This document shows positions 51,802 through 63,355 of a DNA stretch of 64,000 nt, piece by piece. The position numbers and the translations under genes are program-made. The stretch comes from Prochlorococcus sp. AG-402-M23 (lineage in GTDB: Bacteria; Cyanobacteriota; Cyanobacteriia; PCC-6307; Cyanobiaceae): positions 186,001 to 250,000 of the forward strand of contig QCIR01000001.1 in NCBI GenBank assembly GCA_003216575.1. Direction: 5' to 3'. Numbering within the stretch: position 1 is the stretch's first letter; every line of letters begins with the position of its first letter. Below the pieces are notes generated by a model. That model did no database searches, had not been told where the DNA came from, and was given only the letters and a program-made list of their open reading frames with translations.

Positions 51802-52857
51802 TCAAAAGGCGTCTTCAAAAGCTTTTTTAACTCCTCTTTTAAGACTCAAAGAGACAAAATCAATACCAGTTGTAGAGGGTTTCCAAGAGAAATCATTAAC
51901 ACTCTCAAACCATGAATTAAATCGAGTACCAACCATTTGGATCTGAAGGGGTAAAGCCTTACCCTCTATCCAGCATCTACCTTTGATTCGAAGAATTTGA
52001 TATTCCGGAACAAGTTTTAAGAGTATCTGCATCAAAACATCTTGATCAATAGGAGTTTCCAATCTTAAATGTTCACTAATCACATCAATATGGTCATGGT
52101 CATGGTCATGGTCATGGTCATGGTCATGGTCATGGTCATTTAGATCTAAGCGAGAAATATTGATTTGTTCATTATAAATTCCGAGAATTACTGAAGGTTC
52201 AATTTTTCCATTAGATAAGGGCAAAATATTAGCGATGGGATTTGCTTGCTGTTTTACCAAATCCTTAACCGATCGAAAATCTTTTGCAGAGAGCACATCA
52301 GATCTACTTATTAGAACAACATCAGCGGACATCAATTGGTCTCTAAAAAGATCATTTATTGGAGTTAGATGATCAATACTATTGTCATTTGATATTTGTT
52401 CATCAATACTTTCTAAATCATCAACTGGGCTTCCCTTGGAAAGAGCATATCCATCAACTAATGTTACGACTCCATTAATAAAAACCTTACTTCTTATTGC
52501 AGGCCAATTTAGAGCTTGAAGTAAAGGTTTAGGCAAAGCAAGACCACTAGTTTCAATAATAATTCCATCAAGCTGATTTGATCTAAGGAGCAAAGCTTCC
52601 ATTGCAGGAAGAAAGTCCTCTTGAACAGTGCAACATAAACAGCCATTATTCAATTCAACGATTCTTTCATCGACTTCATCCTCAGGGCAAAAACCACAGT
52701 TTTTAAGAAGGTCTCCATCTAAACCTACTGTTCCAAATTCATTAACAACTACAGCTAGACGTTGATTTCCTTCCCTTAAAAGATGTCTTAAGAGTGTGGT
52801 TTTACCAGCACCTAAGAATCCTGTAACGACAGTGACTGGTAGACGAAAATTTTTCAT
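51802..52857 (-). CDS. CobW/P47K-family GTPase (metal chaperone) with (DH)8 tract
   Basis: TGFLGAGKTTLLRHLL; GCLCCTVQEDFL; HDHDHDHDHDHD. Confidence 0.93.
   Translation of the reverse strand: MKNFRLPVTVVTGFLGAGKTTLLRHLLREGNQRLAVVVNEFGTVGLDGDLLKNCGFCPEDEVDERIVELNNGCLCCTVQEDFLPAMEALLLRSNQLDGIIIETSGLALPKPLLQALNWPAIRSKVFINGVVTLVDGYALSKGSPVDDLESIDEQISNDNSIDHLTPINDLFRDQLMSADVVLISRSDVLSAKDFRSVKDLVKQQANPIANILPLSNGKIEPSVILGIYNEQINISRLDLNDHDHDHDHDHDHDHDHIDVISEHLRLETPIDQDVLMQILLKLVPEYQILRIKGRCWIEGKALPLQIQMVGTRFNSWFESVNDFSWKPSTTGIDFVSLSLKRGVKKAFEDAF
52090..52137. repeat. Tandem hexanucleotide repeat (ATGGTC)x8
   Basis: Eight perfect copies, in-frame in the CobW gene. Confidence 0.98.
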
Positions 52858-52875
52858 CTAAAGTTTTACGATAAT

Positions 52876-53388
52876 TCAGCAACCAAGGCTATAAATTGTA
52901 TCTTGATCAGTTTTAGAATTTTTTCCAGATGCCATAGAGCATAATTCTTTTTGCTGTATTCGACTAATTACTGCATCTGAAAAATCAGCTCCATCAATAA
53001 GAGCATTTGTAAAAGTACTTTCCATCAAAAGTGCACCAGTAAAGTCGACGTCGCTCAAGTTAGCACCTTCAAAATCAGTTGCATATGCCAATGCGTCATT
53101 TAGCTGCGCACCATGCAAATCTGCTCCATTCAATTTACTATTATTAAATACTGCTCCAGTAAGGTTTGATTCACTGAAATTTATGCCCTTCAGATCTAGT
53201 TTGACAAAATCATTTCCACTTAAATCCTGGCTAGACATATCCTGGGAAATATTGAGTTCTTCTTGATTGCGAATCTCAGCAGGTGTTCTTGCGAAAACAC
53301 TTTGAGAAGGAAATACCAAAACAAAGATAAGTAATGCAGCAAAAACAATTTCTTTAAAATCAGAGAAGAAAGAAGTTTTTTTGTTCAT
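52876..53388 (-). CDS. Pentapeptide-repeat protein with signal peptide
   Basis: LTGAVFNNSKLNGADLHGAQLNDALAYATDFEGANLSDVDFTGALL. Confidence 0.9.
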   Translation of the reverse strand: MNKKTSFFSDFKEIVFAALLIFVLVFPSQSVFARTPAEIRNQEELNISQDMSSQDLSGNDFVKLDLKGINFSESNLTGAVFNNSKLNGADLHGAQLNDALAYATDFEGANLSDVDFTGALLMESTFTNALIDGADFSDAVISRIQQKELCSMASGKNSKTDQDTIYSLGC

Positions 53389-53459
53389 TGGAGTTTAAAA
53401 GGACTTTTAACAGGTAATTTAATTATTCACGTTATGGCAAATAAGGCCAAGAATGAATC

Positions 53460-54077
53460 ATGTCAATGAGCTTAAGAGTAATAGTTCCTCCGCACCCACT
53501 CATATCACATTGGTTAACTATTTTAAGGGACCCTACTACCCCAGAAATCCTTTATGCAACAGGTCTAGAACAACTTGGCACCTGGCTGACTTATGAAGCT
53601 CTGAGAGATTGGATCCCAAGTAAAAAAGAACAGATCACCACTTCAACAGGAACAACTGAATGCTCAATTATTGATCCAAATATTCCTATTTTGGCAATTC
53701 CTTATTTGCCTGCAGGGCTTGAGCTCTTTAGAGGTGCTCGAAATTTAATTCCTAATTCAAATTTGTATCTTGGCGGGCTACCTAAAGAAATTGAGGAAAA
53801 TGCAGGAATTATTTTTTACATAGATCAAATAACAACCGGTAAACATCTTTTAAAAGATTTAAATCAGCTTAAAGATAAAAAAGTTGATGCAAGAAGGATA
53901 AGAGTGATTACAGCATTAGCCTCTAATCAAGGACTTAAAGAAATCGGCGAAAATATTCAAGATTTGAATATTTATTGTGCTTGTATAGATCCTGAATTAA
54001 TATCAGAAAGTGAACTATCACCAGGAATTGGTGATCCATCATTACGTATCAAAACCAGAGTCACCTCATCGGACTAG
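53460..54077 (+). CDS. Uracil phosphoribosyltransferase-like protein
   Basis: VIVPPHPLISHWLTILRDPTTP; VITALASNQGLKEI. Confidence 0.8.
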   Translation: MSMSLRVIVPPHPLISHWLTILRDPTTPEILYATGLEQLGTWLTYEALRDWIPSKKEQITTSTGTTECSIIDPNIPILAIPYLPAGLELFRGARNLIPNSNLYLGGLPKEIEENAGIIFYIDQITTGKHLLKDLNQLKDKKVDARRIRVITALASNQGLKEIGENIQDLNIYCACIDPELISESELSPGIGDPSLRIKTRVTSSD

Positions 54078-54101
54078 CATTTAAAGAAGTTATTCAAAGT
54101 T

Positions 54102-54401
54102 ATGAGCCAATACCGAGATTCAAATTCAGGAAGTTTGGCATCATTAATTAGTGGTGCTGTACTTGGAGCTGCAGGTCTAGCTTGGTGGTTACTTTCTGAA
54201 GCCGAGAAAAGGCAAGAGACTAGAAAGCAAAAAGCAATGCTTTATGCCCCAAGAATTCAAGATGGCTCTGAGGCAACTGAATTAGCATCTGATGGTTTAG
54301 GAAATCAAAGTAATGAACAACTTGAGCAACGTGTTGAACAGCTTAATTCGGCAATAGCAGACGTGCGTAAACAATTAGAAGACCTGGGATCTTCAAATTA
54401 A
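54102..54401 (+). CDS. Hypothetical membrane-anchored coiled-coil protein
   Basis: 99 aa, N-terminal TM, C-terminal heptad-like region. Confidence 0.65.
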   Translation: MSQYRDSNSGSLASLISGAVLGAAGLAWWLLSEAEKRQETRKQKAMLYAPRIQDGSEATELASDGLGNQSNEQLEQRVEQLNSAIADVRKQLEDLGSSN

Positions 54402-54432
54402 TTCTAATTTTAAACAATTAAATAGAAATCAA

Positions 54433-56103
54433 ATGCTTAGATCAAATGCGATAACACAGGGTATTCAACGGTCACCGAACAGAGCAATGCTTAGAGCTGT
54501 CGGCTTTGATGATAATGACTTTAATAAGCCAATTATTGGAATCGCTAATGGCCACAGCACAATAACCCCATGCAATATGGGATTAATGGATCTGGCTAAT
54601 AGAGCAGAGGCCGCTTTAAAAGAAGCTGGTGCAATGCCTCAAACATTCGGGACCATAACTGTTAGTGACGGCATCTCTATGGGAACAGAAGGAATGAAAT
54701 ATTCATTAGTTTCAAGAGAAGTTATTGCTGACGCAATTGAGACAGCTTGCAATGCTCAAAGCATGGATGGTGTATTAGCAATAGGTGGATGCGACAAAAA
54801 TATGCCAGGCGCAATGTTATCAATGGCAAGAATGAATATACCTTCAATTTTTGTTTATGGAGGAACAATTAAACCTGGAAAATTAGACGGTTGCGACCTA
54901 ACCGTAGTTAGTTCTTTTGAAGCTGTCGGTCAATTAACAAGTGGAAAAATCGACGAAGAACGTTTAATAGCAGTAGAAAAAAATGCTATCCCTGGTCCAG
55001 GTAGTTGTGGTGGCATGTTCACTGCTAATACCATGTCTGCGGCAATTGAAACGATGGGTTTTAGTTTGCCATTTAGTTCAACAATGGCAGCTGTAGATGA
55101 TGAGAAAGCAGATAGCGCTGCTAAAAGTGCTCAGGTGCTTGTCAATGCAGTTAAGAACAACATCAGACCATTAGATTTACTCACAAAAAAAGCCTTTGAG
55201 AATGCAATCAGTGTCATCATGGCTGTTGGTGGCTCAACAAATTCTGTCCTTCACCTACTTGCAATAGCAAGGACTGCTGGGGTTGATTTAACAATCGATG
55301 ACTTTGAACGTATAAGACAAACTGTTCCTGTGATTTGCGACCTCAAACCGAGCGGTAAATACGTAACTGTAGACCTACATCAAGCTGGAGGGATTCCTCA
55401 AGTAATGAAATTACTCCTCGATGCGGGAATGCTTCATGGAGAATGCAAAACTATTGAAGGTAAAACAATTAAAGAAGTTCTTAGAGATATCCCCTCAAAG
55501 CCCAAAGAAAATCAAGATGTTATTAGAGCAATATCAAACCCTATTTATAAGAAAGGACATCTAGCTATTCTCAAAGGAAATTTAGCTAGTGAAGGAAGTG
55601 TCGCAAAAATCAGTGGCGTCAAAACTCCTGTATTAACAGGGCCTGCAAGGGTTTTCGAGAGTGAAGAAGAATGCTTAGCTGCAATTCTAGACAATAAAGT
55701 CAAAGCTGGAGATGTAGTAGTCGTTAGATATGAAGGGCCTGTAGGAGGACCAGGGATGAGGGAAATGCTCTCCCCAACTTCAGCAATTGTAGGTCAAGGG
55801 TTAGGAGAAAAAGTTGCACTAATTACAGACGGTCGATTTAGTGGCGGATCATATGGATTAGTGGTCGGCCACGTTGCTCCAGAAGCAGCCGTTGGAGGAA
55901 CAATTGGATTAGTAGAGGAAGGAGATAGTATTACTGTTGACGCTAATAAATTGTTAATTCAGTTAAATGTTGAAGACCGAGAACTAGCTAGAAGGAGAGA
56001 AAATTGGAAGAAGCCTAAGCCTAGATATAAGACAGGCATTCTTGGAAAGTATTCCAGACTAGTAAGTTCATCAAGCCAAGGAGCAACAACCGATCAAATA
56101 TAG
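54433..56103 (+). CDS. ilvD: Dihydroxy-acid dehydratase
   Basis: [47 protein letters not shown]. Confidence 0.98.
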   Translation: MLRSNAITQGIQRSPNRAMLRAVGFDDNDFNKPIIGIANGHSTITPCNMGLMDLANRAEAALKEAGAMPQTFGTITVSDGISMGTEGMKYSLVSREVIADAIETACNAQSMDGVLAIGGCDKNMPGAMLSMARMNIPSIFVYGGTIKPGKLDGCDLTVVSSFEAVGQLTSGKIDEERLIAVEKNAIPGPGSCGGMFTANTMSAAIETMGFSLPFSSTMAAVDDEKADSAAKSAQVLVNAVKNNIRPLDLLTKKAFENAISVIMAVGGSTNSVLHLLAIARTAGVDLTIDDFERIRQTVPVICDLKPSGKYVTVDLHQAGGIPQVMKLLLDAGMLHGECKTIEGKTIKEVLRDIPSKPKENQDVIRAISNPIYKKGHLAILKGNLASEGSVAKISGVKTPVLTGPARVFESEEECLAAILDNKVKAGDVVVVRYEGPVGGPGMREMLSPTSAIVGQGLGEKVALITDGRFSGGSYGLVVGHVAPEAAVGGTIGLVEEGDSITVDANKLLIQLNVEDRELARRRENWKKPKPRYKTGILGKYSRLVSSSSQGATTDQI

Positions 56104-56104
56104 T

Positions 56105-56500
56105 TCAGTTTAATGAAGCTTTAAAAACCGTCCTGAGTCTTCTCGCAAGAGACTCAAAAAGTTTCCCATATGAAGGCGTTTCGCATTGAACACCAGAAGA
56201 GCTATCCATCCAAACAGCATGCTTCCCTTGCCATAATATTGGCCTATCAATTAAAGATTTCCAAGATATAGTCATATTTACCTCATTTCCACTTCTATAC
56301 ACTTCAAGTTCAATATCCATAGATTCTTCTCTTTCGCCGTCGATATTTCTACATTGAATTTTAAAAAACAAGTCATCAAGCTGATGATTATCATCTAATT
56401 GATTTTCTAAAAAAACAGAATGAACATATGGCTTCATACAAAGGTCTGCAGCTTTGGCGACTTCAGATATCAAGCTATCTTTCGGATCAGGAGTATGCAC
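56105..56500 (-). CDS. Hypothetical protein
   Basis: 131 aa ORF overlapping the upstream gene by 14 nt. Confidence 0.65.
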   Translation of the reverse strand: MHTPDPKDSLISEVAKAADLCMKPYVHSVFLENQLDDNHQLDDLFFKIQCRNIDGEREESMDIELEVYRSGNEVNMTISWKSLIDRPILWQGKHAVWMDSSSGVQCETPSYGKLFESLARRLRTVFKASLN

Positions 56501-57062
56501 TAATTGACTTAATTAAGACTTTGATAGGACCAGCAAGAAATCCTGAGTTCATTTTGCCTGGCTGACCAAATTTTGAATGAAGCAATTGAAATCTATTGAT
56601 ACATGTGGGATCAAAAATAAGAGGTAGCCGAACAGGCTTTGCTCGACGAGCGGGTTCCAAATCTTTGAAAGGTATTTTAATTCTACTAACTCCATTTCTC
56701 TTTGTGGGTATTGATGCAACCCAACGAATATCACCTTTTAGAAGATTTGATAGTGATAAAGGTTTCTTTTCACAAGCAATCGCAAATTTCAATATTCTGC
56801 CTTCTCCTTCAACGTCAAGAATTAATCCAGAGTATTTGGAAAGATCAAAAGGCTTATCAAAAATTGGAGAGCGGCAACTTACAAAGCCACCGCCTTCTTC
56901 TACCAAGTCACCCTCAAGAAATAAGCCTTTCTCTGAAGAACGACACTTTGCAAGACTTGATCCGCCCATAATTGTGTCATTCAGAGATTTCCAATCAGAA
57001 AATTCTGAACCCTGTATGAGAGGAGTTATTGAAATTTCAGTCGGTGGTGAATCAGGAATCAA
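56487..57062 (-). CDS. CIA30-family protein
   Basis: DWKSLNDTIMGGSSLAKCRSSEKGLFLEGDL. Confidence 0.88.
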   Translation of the reverse strand: MIPDSPPTEISITPLIQGSEFSDWKSLNDTIMGGSSLAKCRSSEKGLFLEGDLVEEGGGFVSCRSPIFDKPFDLSKYSGLILDVEGEGRILKFAIACEKKPLSLSNLLKGDIRWVASIPTKRNGVSRIKIPFKDLEPARRAKPVRLPLIFDPTCINRFQLLHSKFGQPGKMNSGFLAGPIKVLIKSISAYS

Positions 57063-57096
57063 TTAAGAAGTATGCTCTACTCATACAATAATCTAA

Positions 57097-57822
57097 CTAG
57101 GAAGATGGGTAAGCATCTTTATCAGCCAAGACAATAATTTCAGATTTTGGTGAAACTAATTTTGCTGGTGTTCGCTCCCAAGATTCTGATTGATCAAGTA
57201 GACGTTTAAGAGCCGTTTTTTTCGCAGATCCACTGATTAGGAAGACCACATTATCTGCTGAACTGAGCAATTTACTAGTAAAGGTAATTCTTTTATGACC
57301 TTTACCTTCGCCAACAGTTATTATTCTATCTCTTTCAAATAATGCATCCGAGCCAGGGAAAAGGGAAGCTGTATGCCCATCATCTCCCAAGCCTAATAAA
57401 ATTAAATCAAATTTTGGTGGATCCCCATCCAAATTATCTTTCAAAATTTTTTCATAATCTTTAGCACTATCCTCTGGCGATGCTAATTCAACGGTAGAAA
57501 CATTAAAAAATGATGCCTCTAGAGAAGGGTTACCTTCTTTAAACAATGAATTATTCAATAAAAAACAATTACTATCTTGCGATTCATTGTCAACCCATCT
57601 TTCATCTCCAAGGAAGAAATCGACGTCACTCCATTCAAGATCTTTTTTACCCAATAAAGAATAAGCAGCCTTAGGAGTCGAACCACCACAAAGGGCAATT
57701 TTTACTTTACTTTTAATTTTTAAAGTTGACTCAACCGTCTGAGCAATTAAATCAGAGGCAGCTTGAGCGAGAGCATTTTTGTCTTCTGAAACTTGAATTT
57801 CATATTTAGTCATTACTATCAA
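57097..57822 (-). CDS. pgl: 6-phosphogluconolactonase
   Basis: ALCGGSTPKAAYSLL; FFLGDERWV; GLGDDGHTASLFPGS. Confidence 0.95.
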   Translation of the reverse strand: MIVMTKYEIQVSEDKNALAQAASDLIAQTVESTLKIKSKVKIALCGGSTPKAAYSLLGKKDLEWSDVDFFLGDERWVDNESQDSNCFLLNNSLFKEGNPSLEASFFNVSTVELASPEDSAKDYEKILKDNLDGDPPKFDLILLGLGDDGHTASLFPGSDALFERDRIITVGEGKGHKRITFTSKLLSSADNVVFLISGSAKKTALKRLLDQSESWERTPAKLVSPKSEIIVLADKDAYPSS

Positions 57823-59233
57823 TCCATTCAGTGTGAAATGATCCAGCTTTGTCTACACGCTCGTACGTATGAGAGCCAAAACAATCTCTCATTGCCTGAA
57901 CCAAGTTTTGAGGAAGTCTAGAGGTTCTAAAGCTATTTAAATAATCAAGAGTGCTACTTAAACACGGAACTGGAATTCCAGCATTAACAGCAGCAGCAAC
58001 AACTTGAGTCAGACCAGAAAGACGATTATTCACCTGATCAGTAAACCAACTATCTAGAATAAGATTGCTTAACTTCGGATCTTCTTTAAATGCATCCTGT
58101 ATACGACTCAAAAGAGTAGACCTTATTATACAACCACCTTTCCATATTTGAGCTATGCAGGGCATGTCAAGATCGTAATTATATTCATCAGAAGCGAGTC
58201 GTAAAATGTCCATACCTTGAGCATAGCTAGCTATTGTAGCCAATACCACTGCATCCATAAGCAAGGGCATTCCATCAGAAGGTTTTCCAAAATCAACAAA
58301 CGAAGGCTTATTGCCATTCAAAATTGTTTCTGCATAATTTCTTTGATCTTTCATCGAACTCATAACCCTTCCATTCAAAGATGCATAGATAGTTGGGACA
58401 GAAGCTCCAAGTTCAAGCGCGCTGACGACTGTCCATAAACCAGTACCTTTTTGACCCGCCTTATCCATTATTTTTTCAACAAGATCAGAACTGTCATCAG
58501 GATCCTTAACTCGTAAACATGCCTCGGTAATTTCAACAAGATAGGAGGAAAGTTCTTCGGTTCTATTCCAATAACCCATTACAGATGCCATCTCATCACC
58601 ACTCATTCGACAAACTCTCTTCATCAAGTCATACGCCTCAGCCAAAATCTGCTCAATACCATATTCAATTCCATTGTGAACTGTCTTAACAAAATGACCT
58701 GACCCCCCCGGGCCGATGTAAGTCACGCAAGGGCCATCTTCAACCTGAGCTGCCATTTTGTTCAACAAACTCTCTATTGCGTCGTAAGAGGTCTTTGTCC
58801 CACCAGGCATCATACTAGGTCCTTCCAATGCACCTTTTGCTCCTCCTGACACTCCCATACCGATATATCCAAAACTCTTGCTCTCTAGTTCTTTTACTCT
58901 TCTTTCTGTATCCATAAATTGGGCATTTCCACCATCGATGAGTAAATCACCTTCCTCGAGGAAAGGAGAAATTTGATTAATAACAGCATCAGTAGCTCCT
59001 CCAGCTTTAACCATCATTAATACCCTTCTTGGACGTTCCAGCTTTGATACAAATTCTTGAAGATCCTTCGCTCCTTGAATTGATTTATTTAAACCTCTAC
59101 CTCGAAGAAAATCTTCAGTTTTTTGATAAGTACGGTTATAGACCACACTAGAAAAACCATTTCGCTCTGCATTAAGGACAAGGTTCTCACCCATTACTCC
59201 AAGACCGACTAATCCAAAATGTGCCTTGGTCAT
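57806..59233 (-). CDS. gnd: 6-phosphogluconate dehydrogenase
   Basis: GLVGLGVMGENLVLNAERNGFSS; YIGPGGSGHFVKTVHNGIEYG. Confidence 0.97.
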   Translation of the reverse strand: MTKAHFGLVGLGVMGENLVLNAERNGFSSVVYNRTYQKTEDFLRGRGLNKSIQGAKDLQEFVSKLERPRRVLMMVKAGGATDAVINQISPFLEEGDLLIDGGNAQFMDTERRVKELESKSFGYIGMGVSGGAKGALEGPSMMPGGTKTSYDAIESLLNKMAAQVEDGPCVTYIGPGGSGHFVKTVHNGIEYGIEQILAEAYDLMKRVCRMSGDEMASVMGYWNRTEELSSYLVEITEACLRVKDPDDSSDLVEKIMDKAGQKGTGLWTVVSALELGASVPTIYASLNGRVMSSMKDQRNYAETILNGNKPSFVDFGKPSDGMPLLMDAVVLATIASYAQGMDILRLASDEYNYDLDMPCIAQIWKGGCIIRSTLLSRIQDAFKEDPKLSNLILDSWFTDQVNNRLSGLTQVVAAAVNAGIPVPCLSSTLDYLNSFRTSRLPQNLVQAMRDCFGSHTYERVDKAGSFHTEWIDSND

Positions 59234-59393
59234 TAAGTTAATAAGTTTCTACTTGAGCTAGTGTGACCACTGTGCAATCATTTCGCTGCAGTAAATAGCT
59301 TAATGTCAGGGTTGAAGGATTCTTTGAAAAATACTTGGCAAGAAAATCTTAAAAAAAAGGCGTATTTAAATTTTTGAAAAGGTTAAAAAATAA

Positions 59394-60689
59394 TCAAATA
59401 ATCGCTCCATCAGGGATCGTGGCATTTTTAACAATAACTACAATCCCATTCCGAATATAAAACCCCTGATCAGCTCTATCAGCTTCTTCCACATTATCTT
59501 TATTGACAATAGTCACGTTATTACCAATGCGGGCATTTTTATCGAGAATTGCTCTTTTAACAGTTGTGCCCTGTCCAACCCCTAAAGGAATCCCTCCTCC
59601 ATTTCTAAGGGCTATTCTCTCCTCATAAGACTCGTAAAAATCAGATCCCATTACTAAGGTTTCATTTAGAACTACATCACTTTCGATTCTGCTCCTAACA
59701 CCTAATACACAATGGTGAATGCTACAAGATTTAAGAATTGATCCTTCTGAAACTATTGAATCAGTTATTTGAGTATCTACAATTTTTGATGGTGGTAAAT
59801 ATCTAGGCCTTGTGTATATAGGAAACTTCTCATCATAAAAACTAAATGGAGGTGTTGGTTGCTGCGTCAAAGCTAAATTTGATTCAAAGAATGCACCAAT
59901 AGTTCCAATATCTTCCCAGTAATCATTAAAAACATAACTCTTTAGCTTATCTCCTCTACCCAAGGCCTCAGGAATAATTTCCTTTCCAAAATCTGTATAA
60001 GAAGGAAATTTATTTAGCAAATCAAACAATGTTGAACGACTAAATACATAAATTCCCATCGACGCCAAATAAGGCTTTTCAATTGCTTCACTTTCAGCCA
60101 ATCCAAACCTGGAAGTATCTACAGCCATTGCTTTCAATGAATCTCCAGTTGGTTTTTCACGAAACTCTTTAATATTTCCAGATTCATCAGTGCGCATCAA
60201 GCCAAATGCTTCAGCTTGGGCTGCATCTACTGGCAAAGCGGCAACGGTTAAATCTGCTCCGGTTTTTCTATGCTGTTCAACAAAAAGGCTGTAATCCATT
60301 CTATAAAGCTGATCCCCAGAAAGAATCAAATATTCATCTACATCCCATTCCTGAAAAAGCCATTGATATTTTCTTACAGCATCGGCAGTTCCCTCAAACC
60401 AGGAAGGAGTTTCTGGCGTTTGCTGAGCAGCTAAAACCTCAACAAAACCCTGACCAAAAGGTCCGCTGAGATTATAAGTTTGGGCAATATGCCTATTAAG
60501 CGAAGCACTATTAAATTGCGTAAGAACATACATTTTACTGATGTCCGAATTGATGCAATTACTTATAGGAATATCTATTAGACGATATTTACCCGCTAAC
60601 GGAACAGCGGGTTTTGCCCTCATCTTTGTTAATGGATATAAGCGTGATCCTTTTCCACCGCCAAGAATGATGGCAAGTACTCTCTTCAT
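59394..60689 (-). CDS. glgC: Glucose-1-phosphate adenylyltransferase
   Basis: [39 protein letters not shown]. Confidence 0.98.
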   Translation of the reverse strand: MKRVLAIILGGGKGSRLYPLTKMRAKPAVPLAGKYRLIDIPISNCINSDISKMYVLTQFNSASLNRHIAQTYNLSGPFGQGFVEVLAAQQTPETPSWFEGTADAVRKYQWLFQEWDVDEYLILSGDQLYRMDYSLFVEQHRKTGADLTVAALPVDAAQAEAFGLMRTDESGNIKEFREKPTGDSLKAMAVDTSRFGLAESEAIEKPYLASMGIYVFSRSTLFDLLNKFPSYTDFGKEIIPEALGRGDKLKSYVFNDYWEDIGTIGAFFESNLALTQQPTPPFSFYDEKFPIYTRPRYLPPSKIVDTQITDSIVSEGSILKSCSIHHCVLGVRSRIESDVVLNETLVMGSDFYESYEERIALRNGGGIPLGVGQGTTVKRAILDKNARIGNNVTIVNKDNVEEADRADQGFYIRNGIVVIVKNATIPDGAII

Positions 60690-60794
60690 GAAGGCACTAT
60701 CAATCGACTATTCGGAGCAAACCTACTGGATAGAGTGCTCATAAATCCAGAAAAAAGAGATCTGTAGTAAGAATTTCTGAAGTTAATAATAATA

Positions 60795-62120
60795 TCAGTT
60801 GTTTTTTGGCTTATTCAAAGAACTTGATACATCAAGATTAAAAAGTTTTTCAATCACATCAAGAGAAGCTCTACGATCATTTCTTGACTGAGGCGCTCTT
60901 AACTTTGTTACTGGAGTATGAAGTATTTTATTGATTATTCCTTTACTTAGTGCCTCAACGACCTTGCGTTCTCTGGCGGAGAAATCAGGGCCCATTCTGC
61001 TTAAAGCCTTTTGAAGCTCTTCTTTTCTAATTGACTCCAAACCCGATCTAAGGCAATTAATTGTTGGCACTGCCGCTAAGCTATCCCACCACTCTAAAAA
61101 AATACGACATTCTTCATCGATCAAGCCTTCAGCTTCTAAGGCAAGTTTTTGTCTTGCTTCTTGATTTCTTGAAACAACTTCTTGAAGGTCATCAACATCA
61201 TGAGATTCAATTCCTGAAACAGATTTAGCATCAGAAGCAATATTTCTTGGAACTCCAATATCAATAAGTCTAAGCAATGGTTTCTTCTCTATCCTCTTCA
61301 ATTTTTCAGCATCAATAATTGGCTCATTCGCTGCTGTACTTGTAAATACAAGGGTGCTCATAGAAAGACAGTTATCAAGCTCATCAATTAATCGACAATC
61401 AATTTGAATATCAGGGAAAGAAGCAGAAAGATCCTCTGCTCTCTTCTTAGTTCTATTTAAGAGAGTAAGCGAACAACACCCTTTTGATTGAAGATGCTGA
61501 AGCAACAAACGGCTCATGCGTCCAGCGCCAACAACAGTGACCTTCTCAGTTTCTAAAGTCATTAATTGATCTCTCCCGTGGGCCTGTCCAAGTTTTAATT
61601 GAGCAAGTTCTACAGCAGCAGAACTTATTGAAACTGCTCCACTCCCAAGATTTGTCTCGCTCCTTACTCGTTTACCAGTACTAACTGCTTGAGTTAATAA
61701 CCTATTTAAAATAGGACCTAAACTTTGATGATCTTGTCCAAGACGTACCATCTTTTTTACTTGAGAGAGAATCTGCCCCTCTCCTAGAACTAAGCTATCC
61801 AAACCAGCAGAAACCCTCATCACATGAGAAACGGCTTTTTCTTGAACAAAGTTAAATAAGTGTGGAAATAAAATCTCCTCATTAAGACCCGAAAATTCGA
61901 GAAGGAAAGATTTAATAGCCTCTATTCCTAATTGAGGATCTTTAACCAAGCTATAAATTTCTAGCCGATTACAAGTACTCAAAATGGATACTTCTAAAAT
62001 TTGATCAATTTTCTTTAAATTTTCAAATGATTTATCTACATGTTCTTCTGGAATACTTAGCTTTTCACGCACTTCGACTGGGGCCGTGCGATGGCTAAGA
62101 CCGACGACAGCAATATGCAT
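60795..62120 (-). CDS. hemA: Glutamyl-tRNA reductase
   Basis: VVGLSHRTAPVEVREKLS; STCNRLEIY. Confidence 0.98.
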   Translation of the reverse strand: MHIAVVGLSHRTAPVEVREKLSIPEEHVDKSFENLKKIDQILEVSILSTCNRLEIYSLVKDPQLGIEAIKSFLLEFSGLNEEILFPHLFNFVQEKAVSHVMRVSAGLDSLVLGEGQILSQVKKMVRLGQDHQSLGPILNRLLTQAVSTGKRVRSETNLGSGAVSISSAAVELAQLKLGQAHGRDQLMTLETEKVTVVGAGRMSRLLLQHLQSKGCCSLTLLNRTKKRAEDLSASFPDIQIDCRLIDELDNCLSMSTLVFTSTAANEPIIDAEKLKRIEKKPLLRLIDIGVPRNIASDAKSVSGIESHDVDDLQEVVSRNQEARQKLALEAEGLIDEECRIFLEWWDSLAAVPTINCLRSGLESIRKEELQKALSRMGPDFSARERKVVEALSKGIINKILHTPVTKLRAPQSRNDRRASLDVIEKLFNLDVSSSLNKPKNN

Positions 62121-62150
62121 AAATAGCCCCTTACTTCATTTACTTAAATC

Positions 62151-63155
62151 TCACTTCAAAGAGATGCTTTGAGCACCATCTTTGATGTGAACTGTATTTG
62201 TAAATCTTGCAGTTTGATCAAGTGTACTAATCACAAGGCTGCTAGTTCTGGTGCAATCTTTTTCAAATTTAACTCCATCAAAAAGCAATCCATCTGTTAT
62301 TCCACTACCAGCAAAAACAACATTTTCACCTGAAGCTAGTTCATTGGCTTCGTAGATCTTATCAATATCATTTATGCCCATTTCATTCAATCTTTTAATA
62401 TTTCCCTCTTTTGTATAATCTGCCCATTCAGAAGTTTGGGCTATCGCAGGATCATAAACAATCTGTCCTTGAAAATGACCACCCAGCGCCCTCATTGCCG
62501 CAGCAGAGATAACTCCTTCAGGAGCGGCGCCAATACCCATCAAACAGTGAGTTCCAGTCCCTTCGAAACCGCATGCTATTGCCGCTTGAACATCACCATC
62601 AGAAATAGGTTGTATTCTGGCGCCAGTAGCTCTAATTTCAGAAACTAAATTTTTATGTCTAGCCCTATCCATAACAACAATAGTTAAATCACTTATTGCA
62701 ATACCAAGGCAATCACTCAAGATTTTTATATTTTCCGTGGGAGTTTTTCTTATATCAACTTTTCCTTTAGCTGCTGGAGGTGCAGCTAATTTATTCATAT
62801 AAAAATCAGGAGCATTAAACAAACCGCCCCTATCCGAAGCTGCTAAAACAGCCATAGATCCACGCTGATTGTTAGCACATAAATTAGTTCCTTCACAAGG
62901 ATCTACTGCGAAATCAACTCCAGGGCCTGATCCTGAACCTACTTCTTCTCCGATGTAAAGCATTGGAGCCTCATCTCTTTCGCCTTCTCCAATAACTATT
63001 CTTCCTTGCATCTGAATAGTTCCCATTCTTTTTCGCATTGCCTCTACGGCAGCTGCATCAGCCTCATCTTTTTGACCCAAACCAGTCAATTGAGCAGAAG
63101 CAATTGCTGCTTGCTCAACTACTTCAAGAATTTCTTGGACGAGAGTACGATCCAC
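62151..63155 (-). CDS. glpX: Class II fructose-1,6-/sedoheptulose-1,7-bisphosphatase
   Basis: [30 protein letters not shown]. Confidence 0.97.
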   Translation of the reverse strand: MDRTLVQEILEVVEQAAIASAQLTGLGQKDEADAAAVEAMRKRMGTIQMQGRIVIGEGERDEAPMLYIGEEVGSGSGPGVDFAVDPCEGTNLCANNQRGSMAVLAASDRGGLFNAPDFYMNKLAAPPAAKGKVDIRKTPTENIKILSDCLGIAISDLTIVVMDRARHKNLVSEIRATGARIQPISDGDVQAAIACGFEGTGTHCLMGIGAAPEGVISAAAMRALGGHFQGQIVYDPAIAQTSEWADYTKEGNIKRLNEMGINDIDKIYEANELASGENVVFAGSGITDGLLFDGVKFEKDCTRTSSLVISTLDQTARFTNTVHIKDGAQSISLK

Positions 63156-63355
63156 TTTTTGCAGCTAGGTAAAGAAATTTACGCCTTAAGGCAGACAATA
63201 TTGTAAGTAATTAAGGGCATTGAAAAATGCTCAGAAAAAAGTACTCACAAAAAACTTATTATCTGTTGATAAGCGATAATTACTGTATCAGTGAAAGGTC
63301 ACACTAGAACTTGTGGCCATGAATTAATAGAATCTCTGCCATAAGTCAAAAAACA

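Noticed and set aside
52090-52137. Tandem repeat considered as CRISPR-like
   Set aside because: No spacers; a simple in-frame hexamer coding for His-Asp
56596-57066. 156-aa and 89-aa plus-strand ORFs
   Set aside because: Fully antisense to the CIA30-family gene whose protein is recognizable; no family resemblance in the antisense translations
60206-60469. 87-aa plus-strand ORF (and 60541..60744)
   Set aside because: Antisense to glgC
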